Source: Catenovulum adriaticum
GTDB taxonomy: Bacteria; Pseudomonadota; Gammaproteobacteria; Enterobacterales; Alteromonadaceae
Assembly (NCBI RefSeq): GCF_026725475.1
Contig: NZ_CP109965.1
Location: 186,001 to 250,000 of the forward strand
DNA length: 64,000 nt
Reading direction: 5' to 3'
Below are positions 53,768-62,488 of the stretch, piece after piece. Positions within the stretch are counted from its first letter, which is position 1. Every line of letters starts with the position of its first letter. The position numbers were made by a program, and so were the translations under genes. A model generated the notes under the pieces. The model had not been told where the DNA came from. It did no database searches and worked only from the letters and a program-made list of their open reading frames with translations.

Positions 53768-54868
53768 TTGAAATATTTACTCATTATTTTATCGTTATTT
53801 TTGACCAGTCCAGTCTTGGCTCATCAGCTAAGCACGGCCTATTTAACTGGTGAATTAGAGCAGCAAGGCTTGTTATCTGGTGAACTGCAAATTAGAGGTT
53901 TTGATTTTAACTTGGCGTTAGCGCTTGATAGTGACAATAATGGTCAGTTGACTTGGCTTGAAGTAAATAGCCGCTCACAAAAAATTAATCAGTATATTGC
54001 GCAAAATTTATCATTTAGTCGGGCCGGTGAGGCTTGCCAATTAATGATAAGTCCGCAGTTAAAGGCGGATAAACATTTTAATCAAGGTTATATAGTGACC
54101 GACTTTAAAGCCCAATGTGCGCTTGAAGGACCTATATCAATCCATTATCAAGCTTTGTTTCAACATGACTCAGAACATAAATTGATAGTGAATTTGAGTG
54201 CAGCTGATGATGCGATAGTGAGTCGCGTGATGACTGCTAATCAGCAAAGTGTTCAGTTGGATATGGCTAACGGCAGCTTAATGAATACCGTTGTAGAATA
54301 TGTATATCAAGGCATGCTGCATATTTGGAAAGGTTTGGATCATATTTTATTTTTATTGGTGTTGCTATTAACTTGTGTTTTATACCGTGAAAATCGCCAG
54401 TGGCAAGTTAAACAAAATTACCGTCAGATTATTACCTCAACCGCTTGGATTGTTACCGCTTTTACGTTAGCGCATTCAATTACCTTAACAGCAACAGCAA
54501 TGAATTGGATGACGGTTAATAGCCGCTGGGTTGAAATTGGTATTGCGATTTCTGTGTTATTAGCGGCGTTAAATAATATTTGGCCATTGGTGGTGCGAGT
54601 CGCCGGATTAACGTTTGCGTTTGGCTTATTACACGGTATGGGATTTGCTGGCGTGTTGTCAGAACTGGGTTTACCAAGTGATCAAAAGTTTTGGTCAGTA
54701 TTGTCTTTTAACTTAGGTGTTGAGATAGGGCAATTATGTATCTTAGCACTCGTTTTACCAGTGTTAATTTGGCTGAGAAACTTTAATTGGTATGCTCAGT
54801 ATTTTGTACGATGTTCGTCATTGTTAATTGCGGTTATTGCCTTACAATGGACACTTGAGCGGTTTTAA
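53768..54868 (+). CDS. HupE/UreJ-family membrane protein with EF-hand-like loop
   Basis: A 366-residue protein. The TTG at 53768 was preferred, with AAGGGG 8 nt upstream and a clean signal peptide (MKYLLIILSLFLTSPVLA) before HQLSTAYLTG; an ATG at 53750 adds six residues. The periplasmic N-terminal half (about 20-165) has a complete 12-residue EF-hand loop, DSDNNGQLTWLE. The C-terminal half is a HupE/UreJ_2 membrane domain of six to seven spans with metal-ligand-like His: GMLHIWKGLDHILFLLVLLL, FTLAHSITL and FGLLHGMGFAGVL. HupE and UreJ relatives import nickel or cobalt, but this branch with DUF4331 has no proven substrate. Confidence 0.85.
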   Translation: MKYLLIILSLFLTSPVLAHQLSTAYLTGELEQQGLLSGELQIRGFDFNLALALDSDNNGQLTWLEVNSRSQKINQYIAQNLSFSRAGEACQLMISPQLKADKHFNQGYIVTDFKAQCALEGPISIHYQALFQHDSEHKLIVNLSAADDAIVSRVMTANQQSVQLDMANGSLMNTVVEYVYQGMLHIWKGLDHILFLLVLLLTCVLYRENRQWQVKQNYRQIITSTAWIVTAFTLAHSITLTATAMNWMTVNSRWVEIGIAISVLLAALNNIWPLVVRVAGLTFAFGLLHGMGFAGVLSELGLPSDQKFWSVLSFNLGVEIGQLCILALVLPVLIWLRNFNWYAQYFVRCSSLLIAVIALQWTLERF

Positions 54869-54877
54869 ACCGCTCAA
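54855..54877 (+). terminator. Dyad at the end of the HupE gene, possible terminator
   Basis: TTGAGCGGTTT-T-AAACCGCTCAA has perfect 11-base arms and contains the stop codon. It can fold with a small loop but lacks a following T run, so termination is possible rather than certain. Confidence 0.45.
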
Positions 54878-55161
54878 ACCATCAATATTAAAAAATTGAA
54901 TTGAACAAAAAAGTGATCAGTTTTAAGCTGAAGTTTCACCTTGTTTTGCTAAGGTAAGCATTACTTTACTGAATTGTTGCTGGTTAAAAATAACACGAAC
55001 CATTGCCTGTTTTTCGTTCAAATAGCTGGTTTTGGGATACCAGTTTAAATTATAATAGAGCCCTAAAATTCGAGATTAGACAGTTTCGAGTTTTATCTGT
55101 TTTTTCTTGCGATCTCTTCGCACTTATTTTCTGAATTTAAGTTTATATTTTAGGGCGTTTT
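54878..55161. other. Spacer of 284 bp before the MFS gene, with a C-terminal-like remnant frame
   Basis: On the - strand the frame 55075-54923 is open for about 50 codons with no start codon. It reads protein-like sequence such as YYNLNWYPKTSYLNEKQAM and VRVIFNQQQFSKVMLTLAKQ. It may be the leftover 3' end of a lost gene. The MFS promoter must lie in the same stretch; none was placed. Confidence 0.3.
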
Positions 55162-56382
55162 ATGTCATCAAATTCTATATCAGCACCAGCTGATGTACGC
55201 GTATTTCCTATTTTACTCATTTTGGCGATGGGGGGCTTTATACTCGGTCTAACTGAGTTTTCTATGATGCCTATGCTGCCATTAATTAGTGAAACTTTTT
55301 CAACGACACCGTCACAAAGTGGATATGCCATTAGTGCATATGCAATCGGCGTTGTGGTGGGCGCACCTATTTTGATGATGCTTACGGCTAATATGAAAAA
55401 ACGCAACGCCTTGGCTATTTTTGTTGGCATGGTGTGTATTTCTAACGCATTGAGTGCATTTGCAGAATCGCTTAATCAATTAATTGTGTTTAGGTTTTTA
55501 AGTGGTTTACCACATGGTGCTTATTTTGGTACTGCGATTTTGCTGGCGACGGATATAGCGCCTAAAGGGCAGCGGTCAAGTTTTATCGCCAAAGTATTTT
55601 TAGGGTTAACTATAGCCACTATTGTGGGTGTACCTATGGTTACTTTAATTGGCCAAAATTTTAGCTGGCGCTACTGTGTTGCCGGTGCAGCTGTATTAGC
55701 ACTGGTGTTGTTTGTGTTGATTTTTAAAGTATTACCCAATCGAAAAAATGCTACACCATCTACCTTAATGAGTGAGTTTGGGGTATTAAAAAATAAATTA
55801 GTGTGGACTATTTTAGGAATCGTGATTATTGGTTTTGGCGGTGTATTTTGCATTTATACTTATATCGCAGATACGATATTAGCAGTAACAGGCACACCCG
55901 CTTACACCATTTCAATTGCTATGGTTATGTTTGGGATTGGTTGTACTATCGGTAATTTGGTACTGGGTAAATTAGGTGATAAAGCAGCGATGCCAACCAC
56001 GGGTATTGCTTTAGTGTTTAGTATTGTTTTTGCGCTTATTTATGTTTATGCCAGCCATAACATTTGGTTTTTATATCTTGTTATTTTTTGCATTGGAGCC
56101 AGTATTGGGATAGGGGCTGTGATTCAGTCTTTATTAATGGATATTTCACCAACAGGGCATGCAATGCTAGGCGCATTAGTTCAGTGTGCATTTAATACCG
56201 CTAATGCAATTGGTCCTTGGATGGGGGGGATTGTTATTGCGCAAGGTGCTTTGCCCAATCAATCGGGTATGGTAGCCGCTGCCTTATTTACGGGTGGTTT
56301 GGTAATGTGGTGGTTAAGTTACATTCAAATTAAAGCTCAAGCGCAGAAAAAAGAGTGCACCGCAGTACCTGAGGCTTGTTAA
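55162..56382 (+). CDS. MFS drug/sugar efflux transporter, AraJ-like
   Basis: Inner-membrane major-facilitator protein of 406 residues with twelve predicted spans. The first segments (MGGFILGLTEFSMMPMLPLIS, YAISAYAIGVVVGAPILMML) and RFLSGLPHGAYFGTAILLATD are characteristic of the AraJ/YdhP-type arabinose-efflux group (DHA1). TTTAGGG precedes the ATG. No regulator is adjacent and the substrate is unknown. It ends before a terminator and is followed by the sulfatase pair. Confidence 0.87.
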   Translation: MSSNSISAPADVRVFPILLILAMGGFILGLTEFSMMPMLPLISETFSTTPSQSGYAISAYAIGVVVGAPILMMLTANMKKRNALAIFVGMVCISNALSAFAESLNQLIVFRFLSGLPHGAYFGTAILLATDIAPKGQRSSFIAKVFLGLTIATIVGVPMVTLIGQNFSWRYCVAGAAVLALVLFVLIFKVLPNRKNATPSTLMSEFGVLKNKLVWTILGIVIIGFGGVFCIYTYIADTILAVTGTPAYTISIAMVMFGIGCTIGNLVLGKLGDKAAMPTTGIALVFSIVFALIYVYASHNIWFLYLVIFCIGASIGIGAVIQSLLMDISPTGHAMLGALVQCAFNTANAIGPWMGGIVIAQGALPNQSGMVAAALFTGGLVMWWLSYIQIKAQAQKKECTAVPEAC

Positions 56383-56426
56383 TTTAATCGCGTTAAAGTT
56401 GTTATATTTATCTGTTAAGTTTATCT

Positions 56427-56469
56427 AATAGCGGGCGTTTAAATCTAAATACCCGTTATTAATTTTTTT
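56427..56469 (+). terminator. Terminator after the MFS gene
   Basis: AATAGCGGG / CCCGTTATT (one G-T pair) with a 16-nt loop, then AATTTTTTTC. Located 45 bp past the stop. Confidence 0.8.
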
Positions 56470-56641
56470 CATTTTCTCTCATGCTCTCTTTTTCATATTT
56501 ACTTATCTTGCCAGTTCTCCTTGATCTTTAAATTAAGTTGGCTTTTTGTATCCTAAAGTGTAATTTTTTGGTAAAGTTAAAAATAGTTTATTGTTTTTTG
56601 TATACAATGTTTGAAAATGTAAAAATGGCTATTTCAAATTT

Positions 56642-58594
56642 ATGTTCACTTTCAAAAAATCTTTATTTTACTTTGCTTTGACCCAAACTTTATTTTTGGT
56701 CGCTTGCGCTAAGCCGCAAACCGAAGCTCAAACAGTTAAACAAACACCGCCAAAAACAGACTCGGCGCTAGTTCAATCTGCCTTACCCACACCCAAACAG
56801 CAGCCGAATATTTTATGGATTATTACCGATGATCAGCGAGCTGATTCAATCGCGGCGTTTAATCGTAGTCAGCGTGGCACTAGCGAAAGTGCGTTGGGTT
56901 TTGTGGCCTCACCCGCTATTGATAAGTTGGCAGCGCAGGGCACTATGTTCACGCATGCGTATAATAACTCACCTGCTTGTGCGCCATCACGTGCATCTAT
57001 GCAATTTGGCTTATATCCGCATCGTTCAGGTCGGTTTGGGTTTGAATATTATCATAATCAGCATGACCTAAAGCTTGAGCCAACTGCAACAACGTTACAA
57101 AAACAAGGTTATCAAACGACATTGGTTGGTAAACGAGGGGTTAGGTTAAAGCAGTTTGACGATAATAAATTGGGACAAATTATTCCAATTTATGATGAAA
57201 AAATTGATTTTAATAAAGATTTAGGACATCAGAGCTATAATCATGGAGGAAAACATAAGCTATTTACGGATGTTTCTCGTATTGATCAATTTGATAAAAG
57301 CGGTGCTAAATGGAAAAAAATAGCCTCACATGAGCATTATTTATTTCCGGATGGGCGTGTTGAGATTATTGACCAAAGTAAAGTTGATCCAAATAAGCCA
57401 ACCGCGGTAGAAAAAGAGCTGGATATTTTACGCTCTTATACCCGTTCTCAGTCAAAACTTATTTTAGGTGGTGTTAGCCCACAACCTGCAGGTGAAACAC
57501 TCGATGGGCATATTCTTAAATCATTTGTCGATTATTTAAAACACCCAAACGAGCAATATAAAGCGCATTTTGATCGCAATATACAAGGCCCAAACACGGA
57601 TAAACCACAGTTTTTAAACCTAGGTTTTCACTTTCCGCATACCCCAGTATTGCCCCCTAAATCATTTCGAGATCAGTTTAAAAATAGAACTTACAAAATA
57701 CCTGATTTTAGCAAAGCTGAAGTTGAAAAGTTACCAGCGCAAATGAAAAGTCTTTATCAAAATCTTAAAGTTGATGGGATGACGTATGCACAGAAACAAC
57801 AAGCTATTGCCGATTATTATGCGTTTTGTGCATATGGCGATTATTTAATAGGTCAGGCTGTTGATGCATTTAAAACCTTTAGCGAAAAACAAGGTAGAGA
57901 CTACTTAATTGTATTAACTGTAGGCGATCACGGATGGCAACTAGGGGAGCAAGGAATAGAAGCTAAGTTTTCATCTTGGAATACATCAAATCAAGGAATT
58001 GTGATTGTTGCTGATTCAACCAAGCAGCGTTTTCCTGAAAATTTAGTGGTGGATGATTTTGTTGAGTATGTCGATTTAGCACCAACAATTTTACAAGCGG
58101 CAGGGCTTAATGCGTCGCAAGATAAACCTGAGCTAGATGGGTTTGATTTAGCGCAAGTTATTCGTCAGCCAGAATTAAAGCGAGATTATGTTATTGCCGA
58201 ACTGAACGCCATTGTTGGCCCAAGAGCTTATTTGCGCGGAAAAGACTTTGCGTTTTCGATGCGAGTAAGAAAAGAAAATGGTTTTCCTGGTAAAGCTTAC
58301 CAACCAGGCGAAAACATAAATTGGGCTTACCAAGCTTCAGACCAAGAAGTTGAAATGGGCTTATATGACTTACGCTGTGACGCAAACGAACAAAATAACC
58401 TAGCGTATGACGATAAATATGCCGATATTACCCGCTATTTTAGAAAAAAATTAACCGATATTGTCATTGGCGATGGCCGCGTGGAAGTCGATTGGTCAAA
58501 ACCGAATACTTATTATGTGAATGATTATGCAACCGGAGCACATGATAGAAAGCTAGCGGGATTAGCCAAATTAGACCTACCAGTATGTGATTAA
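56642..58594 (+). CDS. Type I sulfatase lipoprotein
   Basis: Formylglycine-dependent sulfatase of 650 residues. The lipobox LVAC (Cys22) suggests a lipoprotein. Metal-site motif WIITDDQRADSI is followed by the catalytic Cys113 in CAPSRA; the Cys form of the motif needs a formylglycine-generating enzyme, which is not in this window. TVGDHGWQLGEQG carries further metal ligands, and the C-terminal region (LYDLRCDANEQNNLAYD) is typical. It has a close paralogue right behind it. Substrates are probably sulfated algal or animal glycans, but not readable here. Confidence 0.9.
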   Translation: MFTFKKSLFYFALTQTLFLVACAKPQTEAQTVKQTPPKTDSALVQSALPTPKQQPNILWIITDDQRADSIAAFNRSQRGTSESALGFVASPAIDKLAAQGTMFTHAYNNSPACAPSRASMQFGLYPHRSGRFGFEYYHNQHDLKLEPTATTLQKQGYQTTLVGKRGVRLKQFDDNKLGQIIPIYDEKIDFNKDLGHQSYNHGGKHKLFTDVSRIDQFDKSGAKWKKIASHEHYLFPDGRVEIIDQSKVDPNKPTAVEKELDILRSYTRSQSKLILGGVSPQPAGETLDGHILKSFVDYLKHPNEQYKAHFDRNIQGPNTDKPQFLNLGFHFPHTPVLPPKSFRDQFKNRTYKIPDFSKAEVEKLPAQMKSLYQNLKVDGMTYAQKQQAIADYYAFCAYGDYLIGQAVDAFKTFSEKQGRDYLIVLTVGDHGWQLGEQGIEAKFSSWNTSNQGIVIVADSTKQRFPENLVVDDFVEYVDLAPTILQAAGLNASQDKPELDGFDLAQVIRQPELKRDYVIAELNAIVGPRAYLRGKDFAFSMRVRKENGFPGKAYQPGENINWAYQASDQEVEMGLYDLRCDANEQNNLAYDDKYADITRYFRKKLTDIVIGDGRVEVDWSKPNTYYVNDYATGAHDRKLAGLAKLDLPVCD

Positions 58595-58674
58595 TTTGGT
58601 TAACACAATACTGATATTTTTATTCTGTATATTTCATATATATTAAAGTGCGAGAGCAATGAAGGACGTGAAAA

Positions 58675-60609
58675 ATGAAAATAATTAAAAAACATAAAGT
58701 TAAAGCGATTAAAACCGCGCTCAGCTTAACGCTGCCGTTGGTGATAATCAGTTGTGGTACACAGCAAAAAGAGGTTAGTCCACAACTTGAAAAGCAAGCA
58801 GAGCTAGCTGAATCTAAAGCTAAGCCCAATATACTTTGGATTATTACTGATGACCAAAGACCAGATTCAGTCAGTTACTATAATCAAAAAGTGTTTGGCA
58901 CAAAAAATAGTCCTTTGGGTTATGTTGAATCGCCTAATGTAGATAAACTGGCATCTGAAGGGGTATTTTTCACTCAAGCTTATACCAACTCTCCTGTTTG
59001 TGGCCCTTCACGGGGGGTTATGGCGACCGGGCGTTATCCATTTAGAAACGGCCATTATGCGTTTGAATTAACCCATCAGAACCCTGATTTTATTACTCCC
59101 ACTGTTTCTCAAACGATAAGAGATTATGGATACGGCACTTCTGTGTTTGGTAAAGAAGATTCCTACATTTTTAAATGGGGGCCGGGTCAAGGTTTTCATG
59201 ATGCTAATTTATTCGACTATAAAGTTCATTTTAAGCATGATTTGCAAGCGAATGGCTTGGGTGATTTATATACCAAAGCGGGTTACGACCATTCGCAAGG
59301 TGCGCCTAAAATGGTTGGCTCTACTGAAAATGTGCAATACCCTAACGGCGATACGCGCAAATACTACTTAAAGCGCAATGCAAAAGCCTTAACTGAAGAT
59401 GATATTGAGCAAAAACAACAAACGACTGAAGAGTTTTCAATACTGAGAGCTTATACCCGTCATCAAAAAGATTTAATTTTAGCAGGCGTAAACCCGAAAC
59501 CAGCTGGTGAAACTGTTGATGCTTATATCGTTAAAGAAATGCAAAATTATCTGAATAACGCAGATAAGCAATTTAAAACCAGTTGGGGAAAATCAGCGAC
59601 AGGACCCGATAGCTCCAAACCTCAATTTGTTCAATTAGGTTTTCATTTACCTCATACACCCGTATTACCTCCAAAAGAATTCAGAGACAGATTTAAAGAT
59701 AAAATTTATGACATTCCTGAATTTGAAAAATCAGAGTTAGATTTATTACCCGCTCAGTTGAGAACTATCTACCAGTCAATGAAAGTTGACGAAATGACAT
59801 ACGAAGAAAAACAACAAGCGATTCGGGATTATTATGCATTTTGTGCTTATGGTGATGCACTAATTGGCGAAGCCGTAGAATCATTTAAGCAATACAGTGA
59901 AGCGAATAACCAAGAGTATTTAATTATATTTACGATAGGCGATCATGGCTGGCACTTGGGTGAGCAAGGCATAGAAGCCAAATTTGGACCTTGGATTCAG
60001 TCTGTTAGAAATGCTGCTATTGTGGTTAGCTCTGACAAATCTTTAATTGAGCCGGGTGGTGTTAACCGAGACATGATTGAGTTTGTTGATTTTGCACCAA
60101 CCGTGTTAGCGACAGCAGGTGCAGACATTCAATCTGATCAGTACGACTATTTGGATGGATATAATTTATTAGATGTTATGAATAACAAAGTAGCCAAACG
60201 AGATTATATTTTAGGCGAAATTAACTTAGTGGGTGGGCCAAGAGCATACTTGCATACTGAAAGATTTAGATTTTCAATGCGCACCCGACCATTTAATGGT
60301 CCGGTTAAATCTGATTATTTAGGTAAAGATTTAAAATGGGCTTTAAATGTGCCTGCAGAGAAAGCTGAAATGGCGCTGTATGATTTAGCAGTTGATCCGG
60401 CTGAAAGGCACAACTTAGCCTATCAACCAAAATACGCGGCCTTGGCTAATTGGTTTAGAAATAAGTTAGGAAATATAGTTTTAGGGGATGGACGGGTCGA
60501 AGCTGATTGGTCAAAAGCCAATGACTATCATATTAGTAACTTTGCCAAAGGGGCAGATGATAAAATTGCTGATATACCAGCTCATTTAATTCCTGCTGTG
60601 ACGCAATAA
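58675..60609 (+). CDS. Type I sulfatase lipoprotein, tandem paralogue
   Basis: A 644-residue paralogue of the preceding sulfatase, 80 bp downstream in the same direction. Lipobox VIISC, metal-site motif WIITDDQRPDSV, catalytic Cys109 in CGPSRG, and FTIGDHGWHLGEQG. Several long stretches are nearly identical to the first copy (for example the region before YYAFCAYGD), while the signal peptides and the ends differ. Tandem duplication followed by divergence, probably with a different substrate, is inferred. GAAGGACG precedes the ATG. Confidence 0.9.
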   Translation: MKIIKKHKVKAIKTALSLTLPLVIISCGTQQKEVSPQLEKQAELAESKAKPNILWIITDDQRPDSVSYYNQKVFGTKNSPLGYVESPNVDKLASEGVFFTQAYTNSPVCGPSRGVMATGRYPFRNGHYAFELTHQNPDFITPTVSQTIRDYGYGTSVFGKEDSYIFKWGPGQGFHDANLFDYKVHFKHDLQANGLGDLYTKAGYDHSQGAPKMVGSTENVQYPNGDTRKYYLKRNAKALTEDDIEQKQQTTEEFSILRAYTRHQKDLILAGVNPKPAGETVDAYIVKEMQNYLNNADKQFKTSWGKSATGPDSSKPQFVQLGFHLPHTPVLPPKEFRDRFKDKIYDIPEFEKSELDLLPAQLRTIYQSMKVDEMTYEEKQQAIRDYYAFCAYGDALIGEAVESFKQYSEANNQEYLIIFTIGDHGWHLGEQGIEAKFGPWIQSVRNAAIVVSSDKSLIEPGGVNRDMIEFVDFAPTVLATAGADIQSDQYDYLDGYNLLDVMNNKVAKRDYILGEINLVGGPRAYLHTERFRFSMRTRPFNGPVKSDYLGKDLKWALNVPAEKAEMALYDLAVDPAERHNLAYQPKYAALANWFRNKLGNIVLGDGRVEADWSKANDYHISNFAKGADDKIADIPAHLIPAVTQ

Positions 60610-60623
60610 GTTATTATGTTTAT

Positions 60624-60655
60624 AAACTGGGTTTGGCTGCGCTCAAACCCAGTTT
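60624..60655. terminator. Hairpin between convergent sulfatase and lysA genes
   Basis: AAACTGGGTTT / AAACCCAGTTT is an 11-bp perfect stem with a 10-nt loop. T runs are short on both sides, but the position between convergent stops supports termination. Confidence 0.7.
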
Positions 60656-60673
60656 AAAGACGTTTATTCAGAC

Positions 60674-61927
60674 TTACTCAGGTAATACCGCTTCACCTTT
60701 CCATAAATCAACCAACTCTTCACGCGCTCTAACTAAATGAACTGTGTCGCCATCAACCATGATTTCGGCAGCGCGTACGCGTGAATTATAATTAGAAGCC
60801 ATGGTAAAACCATAAGCACCCGATGAACGAACGGCTAATAAATCGCCAGATTCAATTTTTAATGCTCGGTCTTTCCCTAAAAAGTCGCCTGTTTCACAAA
60901 TAGGGCCAACCACATCATAGTTTGCTGATTCACGTTCAAGAGATTCATCAACCTGAATAATATTTTGCCAAGCGCTGTATAGCGAAGGGCGAATTAAATC
61001 GTTCATAGCCGCATCAACAATGGCAAAGTTTTTCTCTTCACCTTGCTTTAAAAACTCAACTTTTGTAACCAATACACCTGCGTTTGCCATAATGGCTCGG
61101 CCTGGCTCAAACATCACTTTTAAATTTTTACGATTGGTGAGTTTGTCTAATAAAGCACTGACATATTCGGCGGGGGCGGGTGGGGTTTCATCTTGATAAG
61201 TTACGCCTAAGCCGCCGCCCACATCAAGGTGAGAAAGCTCAATACCATTTGTCGCCAATTCATCGATTAGCGCCAGCACTTTATCCAATGCGTCAATAAA
61301 AGGCTGAACTTCAGTTAACTGTGAGCCAATATGGCAATCAATACCTTTTATTTCTAAATGGCTTAGTGATGATGCATACTTGTATACATCAATTGCGCGC
61401 TCGCGCTCAATGCCAAATTTATTGGCTTTTAACCCGGTTGAAATGTAAGGATGAGTTTTAGCATCAACATCTGGGTTAACTCGGATTGAAATAGGCGCTT
61501 TTTTGTCTAGTTCAGCAGCAACTTTATTAATACGACCTAATTCAGCTTCAGATTCGACGTTAAAACAATAAATACCGGCTTCTAAAGCATATTCTATTTC
61601 AGGCTCGGTTTTACCCACTCCCGAAAATACAACTTTAGCTGGGTCGCCCCCGGCTTCAATCACTCGAGCTAGCTCGCCACCAGATACAATATCAAACCCT
61701 GAGCCTAGTCGAGCTAATACATTTAACACGCCTAAATTTGAATTAGCTTTAACTGCATAACAGACTAAATGAGGATGTGAATGGGCAGCTTGATCAAAGG
61801 CGTTCCAATGTCTTTCAATGGTCGCACGTGAATAAATGTAGCATGGGGTATTAAAATCTTGCGCGATTTTCGCTACAGATACATTTTCAGCAAATAATTG
61901 CTGGTTTTTGTAATTAAAAAAGTCCAA
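60674..61927 (-). CDS. lysA: Diaminopimelate decarboxylase
   Basis: Last enzyme of lysine synthesis, PLP-dependent, 417 residues. The PLP Lys lies in CYAVKANSNLGVL. Other marks: LGSGFDIVSGGELARVIEAG, HLDVGGGLGVTY (phosphate loop), CHIGSQ, and VGPICETGDFLGKDR with the catalytic Cys. It lies downstream of lptM on the - strand. In many gammaproteobacteria dapF follows lysA; here the next gene is the convergent sulfatase, so dapF must be elsewhere. Confidence 0.96.
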   Translation of the reverse strand: MDFFNYKNQQLFAENVSVAKIAQDFNTPCYIYSRATIERHWNAFDQAAHSHPHLVCYAVKANSNLGVLNVLARLGSGFDIVSGGELARVIEAGGDPAKVVFSGVGKTEPEIEYALEAGIYCFNVESEAELGRINKVAAELDKKAPISIRVNPDVDAKTHPYISTGLKANKFGIERERAIDVYKYASSLSHLEIKGIDCHIGSQLTEVQPFIDALDKVLALIDELATNGIELSHLDVGGGLGVTYQDETPPAPAEYVSALLDKLTNRKNLKVMFEPGRAIMANAGVLVTKVEFLKQGEEKNFAIVDAAMNDLIRPSLYSAWQNIIQVDESLERESANYDVVGPICETGDFLGKDRALKIESGDLLAVRSSGAYGFTMASNYNSRVRAAEIMVDGDTVHLVRAREELVDLWKGEAVLPE

Positions 61928-61939
61928 ACTAAACTCCGC

Positions 61940-62071
61940 TTACTTATTGTTATCAGATAATTGTTCAGGGCTTGTTTGTGGTTTTTCAGGCAAATATAAT
62001 GGCCCTTTCTGACCACATGCATTTAAGCCAAAAATGGTCAGTAACATAAAACAAACTAAACGAATTCTCAT
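61940..62071 (-). CDS. lptM: LptM (YifL) small lipoprotein
   Basis: A 43-residue lipoprotein. A signal peptide and lipobox (FMLLTIFGLNAC, Cys19) are followed by GQKGPLYLPEKP, the hallmark of LptM/YifL, which in E. coli aids oxidative maturation of the LPS translocon LptD. Its stop is 12 bp before the lysA start and it is 69 bp from the divergent cyaY start; both are the usual neighbours. Too short for most gene-calling limits, but family sequence and context make it firm. Confidence 0.93.
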   Translation of the reverse strand: MRIRLVCFMLLTIFGLNACGQKGPLYLPEKPQTSPEQLSDNNK

Positions 62072-62140
62072 AACACTACTTATATTGTTTAATAATGCGC
62101 ACTATAATCGCATTCATCATAGGAAAATCAAGCGAAACTC

Positions 62141-62470
62141 ATGAGCCAAATAACAGAAACTGAATATCACCAACTTGTTGACGACATTTTACTCGAAATT
62201 GAACAAAAATTAGAGGAAATTGAAGAGCAACTTGACATAGACTACGAAAACATGGGCGGCAAGCTAGACATCGAATTTGCTGACCGCAGTAAAATCATTA
62301 TTAATAAGCAAGAGCCTTTATTACAATTATGGGTTGCAACCAAATTTAATGGTTATCATTTTAACTACCAAGATGGCGTTTGGATTGATGAAAGATTCGG
62401 AGATGAATTCTGGCACTTTATGAACGAAGCTGTTAGCAAGCAAGCCGGTTCAGACGTAAAATTTAAATAA
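62141..62470 (+). CDS. cyaY: Frataxin-like iron donor CyaY
   Basis: Iron-binding regulator of Fe-S cluster assembly, 109 residues. The acidic first helix (EYHQLVDDILLEIEQKLEEI) and the strand region KIIINKQEPLLQLWVATKFNG, then DGVWIDERFGDEFW, are all standard. Divergent from lptM-lysA, a conserved gammaproteobacterial arrangement. The esterase gene follows after 18 bp. Confidence 0.95.
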   Translation: MSQITETEYHQLVDDILLEIEQKLEEIEEQLDIDYENMGGKLDIEFADRSKIIINKQEPLLQLWVATKFNGYHFNYQDGVWIDERFGDEFWHFMNEAVSKQAGSDVKFK

Positions 62471-62488
62471 TAAAAAATTGGAGAACCA

